This document shows, in pieces, positions 6,588 to 14,948 of a stretch of DNA of 17,290 nucleotides. The stretch covers positions 1-17,290 of the forward strand of contig JAGREZ010000288.1 in NCBI GenBank assembly GCA_020446285.1. The letters are read 5' to 3'. The first letter of the stretch is position 1. Each line of letters opens with the position of its first letter. The translations under genes were made by a program, and so were the position numbers. Under the pieces are notes generated by a model. It saw nothing but the letters and a program-made list of their open reading frames with translations, was not told the DNA's origin and ran no database searches. The stretch comes from Geminicoccaceae bacterium (GTDB lineage: Bacteria; Pseudomonadota; Alphaproteobacteria; Geminicoccales; Geminicoccaceae).

Positions 6588-7967
6588 CTAACGTCTTCCC
6601 TCATGGTAGGGGTTTTCGCCATGTCGGATGACGATCCGCACGAGCACGCCCTGCAGGTTGAAATGACCGGCGAAGCTCTTCGTCAGATAGCGCATGTAGG
6701 AAGCCGGGATGGCGTCGGCCGGCTTGTTGGCGAAGATGGCGATGGTCGGCGGACGGGTGCTTGCCTGGGTCGCATAGCGCATCTTGATCCGGCGGTTCTG
6801 CGCCATGGGCGGCGGATTTTCGGTCAATGCCGCCTCGAGCCAGCGGTTCAGCCGCGCGGTGGTGATGCGTGTGGACCAGCGGTCATGCACCTCGACGATG
6901 GTCGGCAGCAGCTTCTTCAAGCCGCGTCCCGTCGTGACGGAAAATGTGACGAAAGGTAGGTCCGGCACCTGTGACATGCGGTGTTTCAGGCGGTGTCGGA
7001 TCTCGGCGAGCACGTCCTTGCCGTCATCGACGAGATCCCATTTGTTGATGCCGATAACCAGCGCCCGGCCCTCGTCCAGGGCGAGATTGGCAATGGTCGT
7101 ATCCTGCTTTTCCAGCGCCTGTGTCGCATCGATCATCAGGAGTACAGCATGCGCCTCACGGATTGCGCGAACGGTGGCCGAGGCCGAGAGTTTCTCGATC
7201 TGTTCGTCGATCCGCGCCTTGCGCCGGAGGCCAGCCGTATCCACGAGCTCGATGATACGGTCCTGCCACTGCCAGCGACTGGCGACGGAGTCCCGTGTCA
7301 GGCCGGGTTCCGGGCCCGTGAGCTGGCGTTCCTCGCCAAGCAGGCGGTTGACCAGCGATGACTTTCCGGTGTTGGGACGGCCAACGATCGCCAGTTTGAG
7401 GCTGGTCTCGGTGGTATCATCATCATCCGGGTTGCCACCGTTCGGTGGTTCGGCGGCATCGTGTTCGCTCGTGGCTTCGTGATGCGGCCGCAGCGCTTCG
7501 GCCAGTTCGGCCATGCCGAGGCCGTGTTCGGCGGAAATGTTGAGAGGTTCGCCGAGGCCGAGACGCCAGGCGTCGAAGGCTTCGCCTTCGGCCATGCGCC
7601 CCTCGCACTTGTTGGCGGCGAGGATCACGGGCTTGGTCTGGCGACGCAGCAATCCGGCGATTTCCTCGTCAAGCGCGGTCACGCCGGCACGCGCATCGAC
7701 AAGGAAGAGAGCAAGATCGGCGCGTTCGAGGGCCGCCATGCCGAGTGCGACGAGACGGTCGCTGAGCGGCCCCTCGAGTCCCACTTCGAGTCCCGCCGTA
7801 TCGACGATGTCGAACTGGAGATCGAAGAGTTTCGCCTCACCCTCGATGCGGTCGCGGGTCAGCCCCGGTGTATCGTGCACCAATGCGCGACGGCTTCTGG
7901 TGAGCCGGTTGAACAGCGTCGATTTGCCGACATTGGGTCGGCCGAGAATGGCGATTTTCAGTGACAT
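6588..7967 (-). CDS. der: Ribosome-associated GTPase Der (EngA)
   Basis: Der is an essential tandem GTPase needed for 50S subunit assembly. The 459-residue product carries both G domains. The first has P-loop GRPNVGKS at residues 9-16, DTPGLTRDR, DTAG and NKCE. The second has GRPNTGKS, DSVAS, DTAGLRRKARI and NKWD. The C-terminal KH-like domain follows, ending HFNLQGVLVRIVIRHGENPY, typical of Der. An acidic linker (EHDAAEPPNGGNPDDDDTTET) separates the two G domains. It is last in the YfgM-like/bamB/der gene order seen in many proteobacteria, 102 bases after bamB, with a hairpin in that gap. Confidence 0.97.
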   Translation of the reverse strand: MSLKIAILGRPNVGKSTLFNRLTRSRRALVHDTPGLTRDRIEGEAKLFDLQFDIVDTAGLEVGLEGPLSDRLVALGMAALERADLALFLVDARAGVTALDEEIAGLLRRQTKPVILAANKCEGRMAEGEAFDAWRLGLGEPLNISAEHGLGMAELAEALRPHHEATSEHDAAEPPNGGNPDDDDTTETSLKLAIVGRPNTGKSSLVNRLLGEERQLTGPEPGLTRDSVASRWQWQDRIIELVDTAGLRRKARIDEQIEKLSASATVRAIREAHAVLLMIDATQALEKQDTTIANLALDEGRALVIGINKWDLVDDGKDVLAEIRHRLKHRMSQVPDLPFVTFSVTTGRGLKKLLPTIVEVHDRWSTRITTARLNRWLEAALTENPPPMAQNRRIKMRYATQASTRPPTIAIFANKPADAIPASYMRYLTKSFAGHFNLQGVLVRIVIRHGENPYHEGRR

Positions 7968-8041
7968 GGACGCGGCTATTCCAGCCTGCGGCCCCTGCCG
8001 TCAAGTCGCATTCGTGCAAGCGCCCCATGTTTGATGGCAAA

Positions 8042-8063
8042 GACGCGGGATGGTGACCGCGTC
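8042..8063 (-). promoter_or_regulatory. Hairpin in the bamB-der gap
   Basis: Seven-base perfect inverted repeat GACGCGG/CCGCGTC with an 8-base loop, followed on the minus strand by TTTG. It begins six bases after the bamB stop. It looks like a short intrinsic terminator or mRNA processing site that could lower der expression relative to bamB; the T-run is only three bases, so complete termination is unlikely. Confidence 0.4.
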
Positions 8064-8069
8064 CATGTC

Positions 8070-9401
8070 TCAGCGATAGGCGAGGAGGGTGCCGTCGTCG
8101 GTGAGAATATAGAGCGAATCGTCCGCAACGACGGGCGTGACGCTGACCGGTCCGGGCAGGTCGATGCGTCCGAGGATCTCCCCGTTGTAAGGGGAGACGG
8201 TCACCGCCTCGGCGGTGGAGCCGGCAAGGATCAGGCGATCGCCGGCGAGCACCGGTCCGGCCCAGAAGATCCGTTTCGAGACGGGATTGTCCGGATCGAC
8301 CAGACGTTCGAGCGGGCTGACCCAGCGCACCCGGCCGCCGGTGCGGAGCAGACAGACCACTTCGTTGCGATCGGTGAGCAGATAGACGAAATCGCCCGCA
8401 ACCCAGGGCGAATTGCGTGAGGTGAGGTTGACGTCGAAACGCCGTGCGCCGCTCGTCCGGTCGAATGCCACAAGTTCGCCGCCATTGCCGGCTATGATGA
8501 CATCCTCATCGTCGATCACCGGGGCGCCGGTGATATCGTTGATCGCGCCGATGGCGAGTGTCCGGCGCGGGCGAAGCACGGCATCAGACCAGATTTCCTG
8601 ACCATCGCTCGCGGAAAGGGCGAAGACCTCGCCGGATGAATAGGTGGCGACGACGAGTGGTCCATCGATGGCGGCCGGCGCGCCACCGAGAATGGCGGCC
8701 TGTTCGAACAGCCCGGCATGCTGCCAGAGTACGCCACCCGTCAGCGGATCGAGAGCGATCAACTGGTTATCGCTGGTGGTGAACAGGAGCAGGCCTTCGC
8801 TGACGGCCGGCGGAGTGCGGATCGGTGCCAGAAGGGAACGGCGCCAGAGTTCGGCGCCGGTGCCGGCATCGAGCGAGGCGACGACACCGCTGCCGGTACC
8901 GATGAAGATCCGTCCCGCCGAATAGGCGAGACCGCCGCCGGGGAGCCGGTCGCTGTCCTCGAGACCCTCGGGTGTGATCCGCCATGCGAGATTGCCATCG
9001 GCGGTGGCGAATGCCGACACCGATCCCTCGGCGTCGATCGTGAATACCCGTCCCTCGGCGACCACGGGGGCGCTGAGCAGGCGGGCACTGCTGCTGCTGC
9101 CGGTACCGATGCCGGCGCGCCAGACCTCGCCGACACTGTCGCCGAGATCGAGATGCTGCATGGCATGGGTGGCATTGCCACCCGCCTGCGCCCAGGCATT
9201 GTTCTGCCGCGGAGCGGGCAGGGTTACCGCGACCCCGGCAACGCGCGGATCGACGACGATGCGTTCGTCGAGCAGCATCACGGATTTCCGTTCGCCGGGA
9301 AGGGGGGCTTCCTCGCTGGTACCGTAATAGCCGGAACAGGCCGAAAGCAGCATTGCCGGCAAAACGAGGCCGGCAAAACGGGCGCGGAGATGTGCGGTCA
9401 T
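8070..9401 (-). CDS. bamB: Outer membrane protein assembly factor BamB (lipoprotein)
   Basis: BamB is the beta-propeller lipoprotein of the BAM complex, which inserts outer membrane beta-barrel proteins. The 443-residue product has a signal peptide with lipobox LLSAC (lipid Cys22). Repeated PQQ/WD40-like blade motifs follow, of the form GxVxAxDxxTGxxxWR: GSVSAFATADGNLAWR, GVVASLDAGTGAELWR, NQLIALDPLTGGVLWQ, GEVFALSASDGQEIW, GELVAFDRTSGARRF and NEVVCLLRTGGRVRWV. This fits an eight-bladed propeller. It is longer than E. coli BamB (392 aa), partly because of a proline- and charge-rich linker after the lipidated Cys. It overlaps the upstream TPR gene by four bases (ATGA), indicating translational coupling. 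The neighbouring YfgM-like and Der genes confirm the assignment over a generic PQQ-propeller protein. Confidence 0.94.
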   Translation of the reverse strand: MTAHLRARFAGLVLPAMLLSACSGYYGTSEEAPLPGERKSVMLLDERIVVDPRVAGVAVTLPAPRQNNAWAQAGGNATHAMQHLDLGDSVGEVWRAGIGTGSSSSARLLSAPVVAEGRVFTIDAEGSVSAFATADGNLAWRITPEGLEDSDRLPGGGLAYSAGRIFIGTGSGVVASLDAGTGAELWRRSLLAPIRTPPAVSEGLLLFTTSDNQLIALDPLTGGVLWQHAGLFEQAAILGGAPAAIDGPLVVATYSSGEVFALSASDGQEIWSDAVLRPRRTLAIGAINDITGAPVIDDEDVIIAGNGGELVAFDRTSGARRFDVNLTSRNSPWVAGDFVYLLTDRNEVVCLLRTGGRVRWVSPLERLVDPDNPVSKRIFWAGPVLAGDRLILAGSTAEAVTVSPYNGEILGRIDLPGPVSVTPVVADDSLYILTDDGTLLAYR

Positions 9402-10141
9402 GAACCCTCCTTTTCTTCCTCTGCCTCTTTGGCTCCGGCCGCCTCGTCCGGACCGGCAGTGGCATCGGGATCGCCGCCAAGCGAGATCAGCAGCTCACGC
9501 GCGCGGCCGCGCAGGCCCTGTGGCGTATCGGTATCGTCGATCAGGTGCCTGAGGATGTCCGTCGCCCGTTCGGTATCGCCCTGTCCGAGCGCCATGGCCA
9601 CCTGCAGCTCGAGTGCGCTGTAGCGCCATGGCCGTCCGGCGGCGGCAAGCGGTTCGAGCGATTGCAGGATCATCGCAGGATCACCGCCACTGTTCGCCTC
9701 GAGCGACAGTCCCTGCAAACGGGCGAGATCGGCGATGAGCGGATCGTCGCCATGCCTGTCGGCCACTTCGGCGAGAACGGTCGCTGCCCGTTCCGTATCG
9801 CCACCGGCCCGAAGGGCAGCAGCCCGGCGCAGGCCGGCAATGGCTGCCGGACCGCCCGGATAGTCCGTTTCGATGCTGGCAAAATCGTCTGCCGCATCAT
9901 CGAAGCTGCCGGCGGAAAATTTCCGTTCGGCGGAAACCATCGCCTCGCCCTGACTCTGGAGACTGCTCTCCTGCCATGCGTTCCAGCCGACACGGCCGGC
10001 CGTCGCGAGCACGATGGCGAGCGCGATGCCGATGACAAGGGCTCCCCAGCGCTTCCAGAGCGCGGCAAGTCTCTCCTGTTGCAACTCCTCATCGACTTCA
10101 CGGATGAACTCGTCTGACTTCACGGCCGGTGTCCCGATCAC
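9398..10141 (-). CDS. YfgM-like membrane-anchored TPR protein
   Basis: A 247-residue single-pass inner membrane protein with a periplasmic tetratricopeptide domain. The short N-terminal segment SDEFIREVDEELQQERLAALWKRWG precedes the TM helix (about residues 33-52), then TPR-like helix pairs (AERKFSAGSFDDAADDFASI, GLRRAAALRAGGDTERAATVLAEVA, ELQVAMALGQGDTERATDIL) and an acidic Glu/Ala-rich tail. In E. coli YfgM associates with SecYEG and periplasmic chaperones, and the same gene order (yfgM, bamB, der) is present here. The longest start is GTG 10141. A second GTG at 10123 gives VKSDEFIREVDEE and fits the family start better, with GGGAC upstream, so the N-terminal six residues are doubtful. The last four bases overlap bamB. 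Confidence 0.87.
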   Translation of the reverse strand: MIGTPAVKSDEFIREVDEELQQERLAALWKRWGALVIGIALAIVLATAGRVGWNAWQESSLQSQGEAMVSAERKFSAGSFDDAADDFASIETDYPGGPAAIAGLRRAAALRAGGDTERAATVLAEVADRHGDDPLIADLARLQGLSLEANSGGDPAMILQSLEPLAAAGRPWRYSALELQVAMALGQGDTERATDILRHLIDDTDTPQGLRGRARELLISLGGDPDATAGPDEAAGAKEAEEEKEGS

Positions 10142-10342
10142 TAACTGATGGTTGATAAGTGCGCCAGCTAAATCACGTTCGAATGGAGGCCTTGAATGGC
10201 GGCAAGGCGAGCATTACGAAGGCCCTGACTATGGGAGAGGGACGGGTTTGGCAAGGGCGGCGGGTGCTGTCGGGGGTGCCGGCCGGTCGATGCGCCGCGG
10301 TGTTCCGGCCATGCCTTCGATCCGTCATTCGGGGAGCCGTTC

Positions 10343-10903
10343 ATGCCACGTCTTTTTGTTGCCCTGCAATTGCCCGACGGGATCAGGGCCAGCGTCGCCC
10401 GTCTGTGTCAGGGGCTGCCGGATGCCCGGTGGACGCCGGATGACAGCCTGCATCTGACGCTGCGGTTCATCGGCGATGTCGACATGCCGTGCTTTCAGGA
10501 GATCGGCGAGATGCTCGCCTCGATCACCGCTCCGCCCTTCGATCTGGCCCTTCGCGGGATCGGCCAGTTTCCGCCGCGCGGTCCGCTCCGGCATCTCTGG
10601 GCAGGGGTCGAGGCGGGCGAGGAGCTGGCGCGGCTCAGGCGACGGATCGACCATGTCGTACGTGAAGCCGGCATCGAGTTGGAAAGACGGCGTTTCGTGC
10701 CGCATGTCACACTGGCACGGTTCCGCCAGCCACCGCCCGTCGAGCGGATGGCGTCCTGGCTGGCGCGGCGCAATCTCTTCCGCACGGAGAGTTTTCCCGT
10801 GGACAGTTTCACGCTTTTTTCGAGCCGCCTGCGACCCGAGGGTTCACTCTATACCATAGAGGCGGAATATGATTTCGTTCGCGGCGTGCTCTTCCAGCCG
10901 TGA
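10343..10903 (+). CDS. thpR: RNA 2',3'-cyclic phosphodiesterase (2H family)
   Basis: A 186-residue member of the LigT/ThpR 2H phosphoesterase family, which hydrolyses 2',3'-cyclic phosphate ends in RNA; older annotation calls it 2'-5' RNA ligase. Both catalytic H-x-T-x motifs are visible: HLTL at His37 and HVTL at His121. The N-terminus MPRLFVALQLPD and the segment RRRFVPHVTLAR are typical of the family. Length is usual. A strong SD (GGGGAG) stands before the ATG. It is divergent from the YfgM-like operon; the 200-base gap between them holds no supported gene. The next gene, rpsD, has its own promoter, so thpR need not be cotranscribed with it. Confidence 0.93.
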   Translation: MPRLFVALQLPDGIRASVARLCQGLPDARWTPDDSLHLTLRFIGDVDMPCFQEIGEMLASITAPPFDLALRGIGQFPPRGPLRHLWAGVEAGEELARLRRRIDHVVREAGIELERRRFVPHVTLARFRQPPPVERMASWLARRNLFRTESFPVDSFTLFSSRLRPEGSLYTIEAEYDFVRGVLFQP

Positions 10904-10973
10904 AACCGTGTCGATGGGCAGCTCGGGGCCGGACAACATGACGCTGCGGGTGCGATGGATGCTTACTGGCTCA

Positions 10974-11002
10974 TTGACACGGCGGGCAAGGCGTCTATAA
11001 CC
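10974..11002 (+). promoter_or_regulatory. Sigma-70 promoter of rpsD
   Basis: Perfect -35 TTGACA (10974-10979), a 17-base spacer and near-perfect -10 TATAAC (10997-11002), placing the transcription start near 11008-11010 and leaving a leader of about 65 bases. This is the closest match to the housekeeping promoter consensus that I found in the window, as expected for a ribosomal protein gene. Confidence 0.75.
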
Positions 11003-11013
11003 CCGTCAGGCTA

Positions 11014-11046
11014 GCGGCCGGGGCCTTCCCGGGCCGCTTTTGTTTG
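11014..11046 (+). promoter_or_regulatory. Terminator-like hairpin in the rpsD leader
   Basis: AGCGGCC (11014-11020) pairs with GGCCGCT (11033-11039). GGG/CCC extends the stem past one bulged G, and TTTTGTTT follows. Alone it looks like an intrinsic terminator, yet it sits between the rpsD promoter and the rpsD start, about five bases after the predicted transcription start. It may terminate upstream thpR transcription, act as an attenuator or S4-responsive leader, or protect the 5' end. Confidence 0.6.
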
Positions 11047-11074
11047 CGCGAAAATCTACCGAATTCGAGGCTCG

Positions 11075-11689
11075 ATGACCAAGCGTATCCAGGCGAAGAA
11101 CAAGATCTGCCGCCGTCTCGGCGTGAACCTGTGGGGCCGGGCCAAAAGCCCGCTCGCCCGTCGTGACTATGGCCCCGGCATGCACGGCCAGAAACGTCGC
11201 AAGGTGTCCGACTACGGCACCCAGCTTCAGGCCAAGCAGAAGCTGAAGGGCTATTACGCCAACATGACGGAAAAACAGTTCCGCAGGATCTATGAGGAAG
11301 CGTCCAGGCTCCGTGGTGATACCGCCGAGAACCTGATCAGCCTGCTCGAACGCCGTCTCGATATCGTGGTGTTCCGGCTGAACTTCGTGCCGACGATCTT
11401 CGCGGCGCGACAGGTCATCAATCACGGGCATGTCAAGGTCAACGGCAAGCGGGTGAATATCCCGAGCTACCGGTTGCGCGAGGGCGACGAGATCGAGATC
11501 CGCGAGCGGTCACGCGAGATGCCGCTGATTCTCGAATCGCTGCAGCAGCCCGAACGCGAGCTGCCGGAATATCTCACGCTCGATACCAAGGCGATGAAGG
11601 GGCAGTTTGCCCGTACGCCGAAACTCGCCGATGTACCGTACCCGGTACAGATGGAGCCGAACCTCGTCATCGAATATTACTCGCGCTGA
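11075..11689 (+). CDS. rpsD: 30S ribosomal protein S4
   Basis: S4 binds the 5' domain of 16S rRNA early in 30S assembly and in several bacteria represses its own translation. The 204-residue product has the S4 N-terminal domain ([39 protein letters not shown]) and the S4 RNA-binding domain at about 95-160 ([42 protein letters not shown]). Only one Cys is present in the N-terminal part, so this is the zinc-free form. The C-terminus ends [15 protein letters not shown] element precedes the ATG. rpsD stands alone with its own promoter and a long terminator, rather than inside an alpha-type ribosomal operon with rpsM, rpsK and rpoA, the usual arrangement in alphaproteobacteria. Confidence 0.98.
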   Translation: MTKRIQAKNKICRRLGVNLWGRAKSPLARRDYGPGMHGQKRRKVSDYGTQLQAKQKLKGYYANMTEKQFRRIYEEASRLRGDTAENLISLLERRLDIVVFRLNFVPTIFAARQVINHGHVKVNGKRVNIPSYRLREGDEIEIRERSREMPLILESLQQPERELPEYLTLDTKAMKGQFARTPKLADVPYPVQMEPNLVIEYYSR

Positions 11690-11777
11690 GCGGGTTGTAT
11701 TCGGGGCGGATCATCTCCGGGACGGACGGTGGGAAGGAGCCTCTTGCGCCGTCGGTTCATGTAAACGGGTTCGTCAG

Positions 11778-11819
11778 GGGAAAGGGCGCGCGCCTTCAGG
11801 GTGCGCGCCCTTTCCCTTT
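11778..11819 (+). terminator. Strong hairpin terminator after rpsD
   Basis: A 17-base stem (11778-11794 with 11800-11816) broken only by one G-U pair, loop TTCAG, followed by TTT. It begins 88 bases after the rpsD stop. The stem is unusually long and very GC-rich in its upper part, while the T-run is short, a frequent style in GC-rich genomes. Confidence 0.8.
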
Positions 11820-11881
11820 GATCTTGACCCTGTTTTCGAATCATATTGCCGTTCACCTCCCGATCACGGCAGGATGGTGGC

Positions 11882-12661
11882 ATGATCCGGGTCACGCGAC
11901 GCATATCGCTTGCAGGGCTGTTCGCTTCTTGTGGCGGTCTGGTTTCAGTCAATAGGACACCGCAGGCGTTCGCTGCTGGCTCGTCCCTCGACTATTCGAT
12001 GCTTGTCGGCGGGGTCGAGATCGCCGAGATCAGCCTCGACTTTCAGTCTCACGAAGCGGAAACGCGGGTTCACCTTTCCATGGGCAATCGCGGGATTGCC
12101 ACCTGGATTGCAGGCCGCAACCGGACAGACATGCGAACGCTGCTTTCGCACGCGGCAGATGGCGGGGTCATGCCGCTGTGGTTCGAGGCCGTTTACGAGA
12201 AACCCGACAGGACACGCGAAACCGAACTTCTCTACGGTCCGGATGGCGAGATTTCGGACGTGCAGATCCGCCATCGTGGCCACGAGGTCGAGAGTAAGGT
12301 GCCCGATGAGTTGCGCAACGGTGCCGTCGATCCGCTCACAGCGCTGGTGCGCATGCAGGCCTGGCTCGAGGCCGGGCCGCCCGCCGGCGACGAGATGGTC
12401 ATTGCGGTATTCGAGGGACGCAAGCGCGCCAATCTGCATGCGCGCTATGAAGGTGCCAGCGATGCCGGCGAGGAACGCCGTCTTGCTGTCAGTCTCGAGG
12501 GGCTCTTCGGCTTCGACCGGGGGGATGCGCTCGTCTCGATGCCGGGCGAACCGCTGCGTTGGCTTGACGTTCGGGTTGCTGCCGGACAGGGACGCCCGGT
12601 CATCCTTTCCATTTCCGACCCGTTGGCGCCCGTCGCAACGGTCATCGAGCTCAGGCGCTGA
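11882..12661 (+). CDS. Exported DUF3108 domain protein
   Basis: A 259-residue protein with an N-terminal export signal and a DUF3108 body. Residues 1-31 contain an Arg pair (TRRISLAGL), a hydrophobic core and AFA-AG, a plausible signal peptidase I site after residue 31. The Arg pair hints at Tat export but lacks the full consensus. The mature part starts LDYSMLVGGVEIAEISLDFQ, the family's opening strand, and contains NGAVDPLTALVRM, its conserved central block. DUF3108 proteins are periplasmic and of unknown function. RBS AGGATGG supports ATG 11882; the frame is open to 11846, but that start adds only residues before the signal. It converges with the BY-kinase gene, 19 bases between stops. Confidence 0.85.
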   Translation: MIRVTRRISLAGLFASCGGLVSVNRTPQAFAAGSSLDYSMLVGGVEIAEISLDFQSHEAETRVHLSMGNRGIATWIAGRNRTDMRTLLSHAADGGVMPLWFEAVYEKPDRTRETELLYGPDGEISDVQIRHRGHEVESKVPDELRNGAVDPLTALVRMQAWLEAGPPAGDEMVIAVFEGRKRANLHARYEGASDAGEERRLAVSLEGLFGFDRGDALVSMPGEPLRWLDVRVAAGQGRPVILSISDPLAPVATVIELRR

Positions 12662-12680
12662 CCCGGACGGACAACCGGAT

Positions 12681-14933
12681 TCAGTAGGATTCGTAGCTGT
12701 CCGAGCCGCCATAGACATAGGAAGCGGGAACCTGGCCTCCGACGCGGGTCATGATGACGCCGATGAGCGCCGTACCGGCACTCTCGAGACGCCTCACGCT
12801 TTCCTGGATCGAGCTTCGTGTCGCCGCCTTCCACGAGACCACGAGCACGCAGGCGTCAGCGAGCCCGGAGAGAATGAGCGGATCGATCACCTTCATTACT
12901 GGAGGGGTATCGATCAGGATGAGGTCGTAATGCTGTCGCGCCGCCTGGATCAGGCGTCGCAACCTGCGGCGTTCGAGGAAGCTTCGCGAACAGTTGGCGG
13001 TCCCGCGCGCCGGAATGAAATGCGCGCGGCTGCGCTTGTCGCGCACCAGCACATCCTCAAGCTCCACCAGCCCGTCCATGAAATCGTCGAGGCTCAGCGC
13101 AGGGCGCACGCCAAGGGCACTTGCAATCGACGGCCGGCGAAAATCGCAATCGAGCGCGAGACAACGCAGCCCTTCCTCCGCTGCCACCCGGGCGATGGCG
13201 ACCGTGAGACTCGATTTGCCATCCTTTGGCATGGGGGAGGTCACCATGACCACCTTGGCCGGGCGCCCGCTCACCTCCGAGCGCTGGATGCGGAAGAGAA
13301 TGCCGCGGACCGTCTCGGCGAGCACGCTGCCGCTCTCATCAAGCACACGGTCATGAAACTTCGAACCGAGCCCGAACCATCCACCGATCCGTGGCAAGGC
13401 GCCCAGTGTCGGCAGGCCGGCAAGCATTCCCACCTCGTCGGGTGAACCGAGACCGCCGCGCGCCCAGTGGCGCATGATGAGCAGGCCGGCGCCGACGGCA
13501 CCGCCGATGCAGGCGCCCACCAGGCCCAGCAGGAGCATGCCGGGCGAGGATGGATGCTGTGGCGGTGCGGCATGCGAGACGATGCGCGCATCCGCGTTGA
13601 ACAGCTCGAGATTGGCGACCGTCTGCTCATAACGCGAGCGGTAGAGATCGTAGAGTGCCTGGGCGCTCAGCACCTCTTCCTTGAGCTGTTCGACCATCGC
13701 GCGGCCACGGGCGGTCGTCGCGGCGGCGCCCGATGCCTGCTCGAGCTGCCTGTCGAGGCTCTGTTCGCGGGCGCGCAACAGAGCGACATTGCGGGCCACC
13801 CCCTCGCGGAGCGAGGCGAGTTCGCCATCGATGTCGCCGCGCACATCGGCGAGTTCGTTCTGCAGGGCTACCATGCGTGGATGGAGCGGGCCAAACTCGG
13901 AGCTGCTTTCGGCGAGGGTGCGTTCGAGATCCGCTTCGGAAGCCAGGAGCGCGCGCAGGCGCGGCGTGATCAGGTCGGCATTGAGCACATTGGCGCGGCC
14001 GGCAGTGCCGGCGGTGTCGATCTGTTGCAGGTCGCGCTCCACAGCCGACCGTTCGGCCTCGATCCGGCGCCGCTCCTCGGCGATCGCCGCAAGCTCCTGA
14101 CTACGAAAGCTGCCACCACCGGCCTCGACGAGATCGGCTTCGGCCTCCATCGCGCGAATGGCCTCGCGTCGTTCCTCGAGATCCTTTCCAAGTTCCTCGA
14201 CCCGCGAGCGGAGCTGTTCACTCGCCTTGAAATTGGCCGATTTCTTGGCCTCCACCTCTTGGGCGATGTACAACTCCATCAGTGAATTGACGAGCTTGGC
14301 GGCGGTCGTCGCATCCTTGCCGGTATAGCCGAGACTGATTGCGTAGCTGCGTTCCTCGCTGTTGGCCGAGAGGTCCTTCTGTACATTCTCGACGATCTCG
14401 GCGACCATTTCCCCGTCGATCCGGGGTGCAGGGGCAAGGTCGCTCAGCGACTGCCGGAGCCAGATGGGCAACCAGTCGGCGCGGCGCATCATTTCGAGGA
14501 TGGTCGGGCGCAGGGTGCGGTTGTAGCGGTCGTCGAACTGCAGCCCGAGATCCAGCACCGCCCGTTCCACGAGCGCTCGCGAGGTGAGGATACGGGCCTC
14601 GCTGCGACCGCCCCACGGCTCCACCGTGCGCGCCGAACGGACCGTCGCCAGCTCGGGAATGCCGAGTTCCTGCGTCTCGATCACGAGCAGGCCTTCGGCG
14701 TGCCATGTCCGTGGCAGCAGGATGGCGAGGCCGATGCCGATGAACGCACCGAGAACGATCGAAAGCAGGACGCGGCCCCAGTTGTGCCGAATCGCCCCGA
14801 ACAGGTCGAACGGACTCATGCCGCCCTGCACGGTCTCGTAGACGGGCACCGCCTCGAGCGTGGGGAGTGTCTCGCGGTGGATGTCGGGGGCGGGCAGGCG
14901 GCGGCTGCGCGGGGACTGGTCCGGAATCAGCAA
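12681..14933 (-). CDS. Exopolysaccharide chain-length regulator with tyrosine autokinase domain (Wzc/ExoP-like)
   Basis: A BY-kinase of about 750 residues that controls polymerisation and export of exopolysaccharide or capsule at the inner membrane. Order: cytoplasmic N-terminus, TM1 (about 54-74), a periplasmic Wzz-type region with long coiled coils (about 200-420), TM2 (about 467-490), then the cytoplasmic kinase. The kinase shows Walker A TSPMPKDGKSS (Lys573), Walker A' LDCDFRRP (Asp595, Asp597), Walker B LILIDTPP (Asp675) and a C-terminal tyrosine cluster (Tyr739, 741, 747, 750) as autophosphorylation sites. TTG 14933 is chosen because AGGAAAGG lies seven bases upstream. The frame is open to 15041 with no better signal, and ATG at residue 39 is an alternative. 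Wza, Wzb, polymerase and glycosyltransferase genes are not in the window. Confidence 0.93.
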   Translation of the reverse strand: MLIPDQSPRSRRLPAPDIHRETLPTLEAVPVYETVQGGMSPFDLFGAIRHNWGRVLLSIVLGAFIGIGLAILLPRTWHAEGLLVIETQELGIPELATVRSARTVEPWGGRSEARILTSRALVERAVLDLGLQFDDRYNRTLRPTILEMMRRADWLPIWLRQSLSDLAPAPRIDGEMVAEIVENVQKDLSANSEERSYAISLGYTGKDATTAAKLVNSLMELYIAQEVEAKKSANFKASEQLRSRVEELGKDLEERREAIRAMEAEADLVEAGGGSFRSQELAAIAEERRRIEAERSAVERDLQQIDTAGTAGRANVLNADLITPRLRALLASEADLERTLAESSSEFGPLHPRMVALQNELADVRGDIDGELASLREGVARNVALLRAREQSLDRQLEQASGAAATTARGRAMVEQLKEEVLSAQALYDLYRSRYEQTVANLELFNADARIVSHAAPPQHPSSPGMLLLGLVGACIGGAVGAGLLIMRHWARGGLGSPDEVGMLAGLPTLGALPRIGGWFGLGSKFHDRVLDESGSVLAETVRGILFRIQRSEVSGRPAKVVMVTSPMPKDGKSSLTVAIARVAAEEGLRCLALDCDFRRPSIASALGVRPALSLDDFMDGLVELEDVLVRDKRSRAHFIPARGTANCSRSFLERRRLRRLIQAARQHYDLILIDTPPVMKVIDPLILSGLADACVLVVSWKAATRSSIQESVRRLESAGTALIGVIMTRVGGQVPASYVYGGSDSYESY

Positions 14934-14940
14934 GGTACAC

Positions 14941-14948
14941 CCTTTCCT
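14941..14948 (-). promoter_or_regulatory. Ribosome binding site deciding a TTG start for the BY-kinase
   Basis: On the minus strand AGGAAAGG is followed by seven bases and TTG at 14931-14933. No ATG or GTG in this frame has a comparable site, which argues for the rare TTG start and a product of 750 rather than 786 residues. Confidence 0.55.

Noticed and set aside
7461..7964. 167-codon + frame inside der
   Set aside because: Shadow of the Der coding frame; no RBS or family signal.
8718..9623. 301-codon + frame across bamB and the TPR gene
   Set aside because: Antisense shadow in GC-rich coding DNA, with low-complexity composition and no recognisable domain.
10142..10342. Possible small gene between the YfgM-like gene and thpR
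   Set aside because: Short frames here run into thpR in another frame, with no RBS match or family signal; it is probably just the divergent promoter region.
11910..13445. 511-codon + frame spanning the DUF3108 gene and the BY-kinase C-terminus
   Set aside because: It crosses the convergent stops of two well-supported genes and is Arg/Ser/Pro-rich without family signal; chance open frame.
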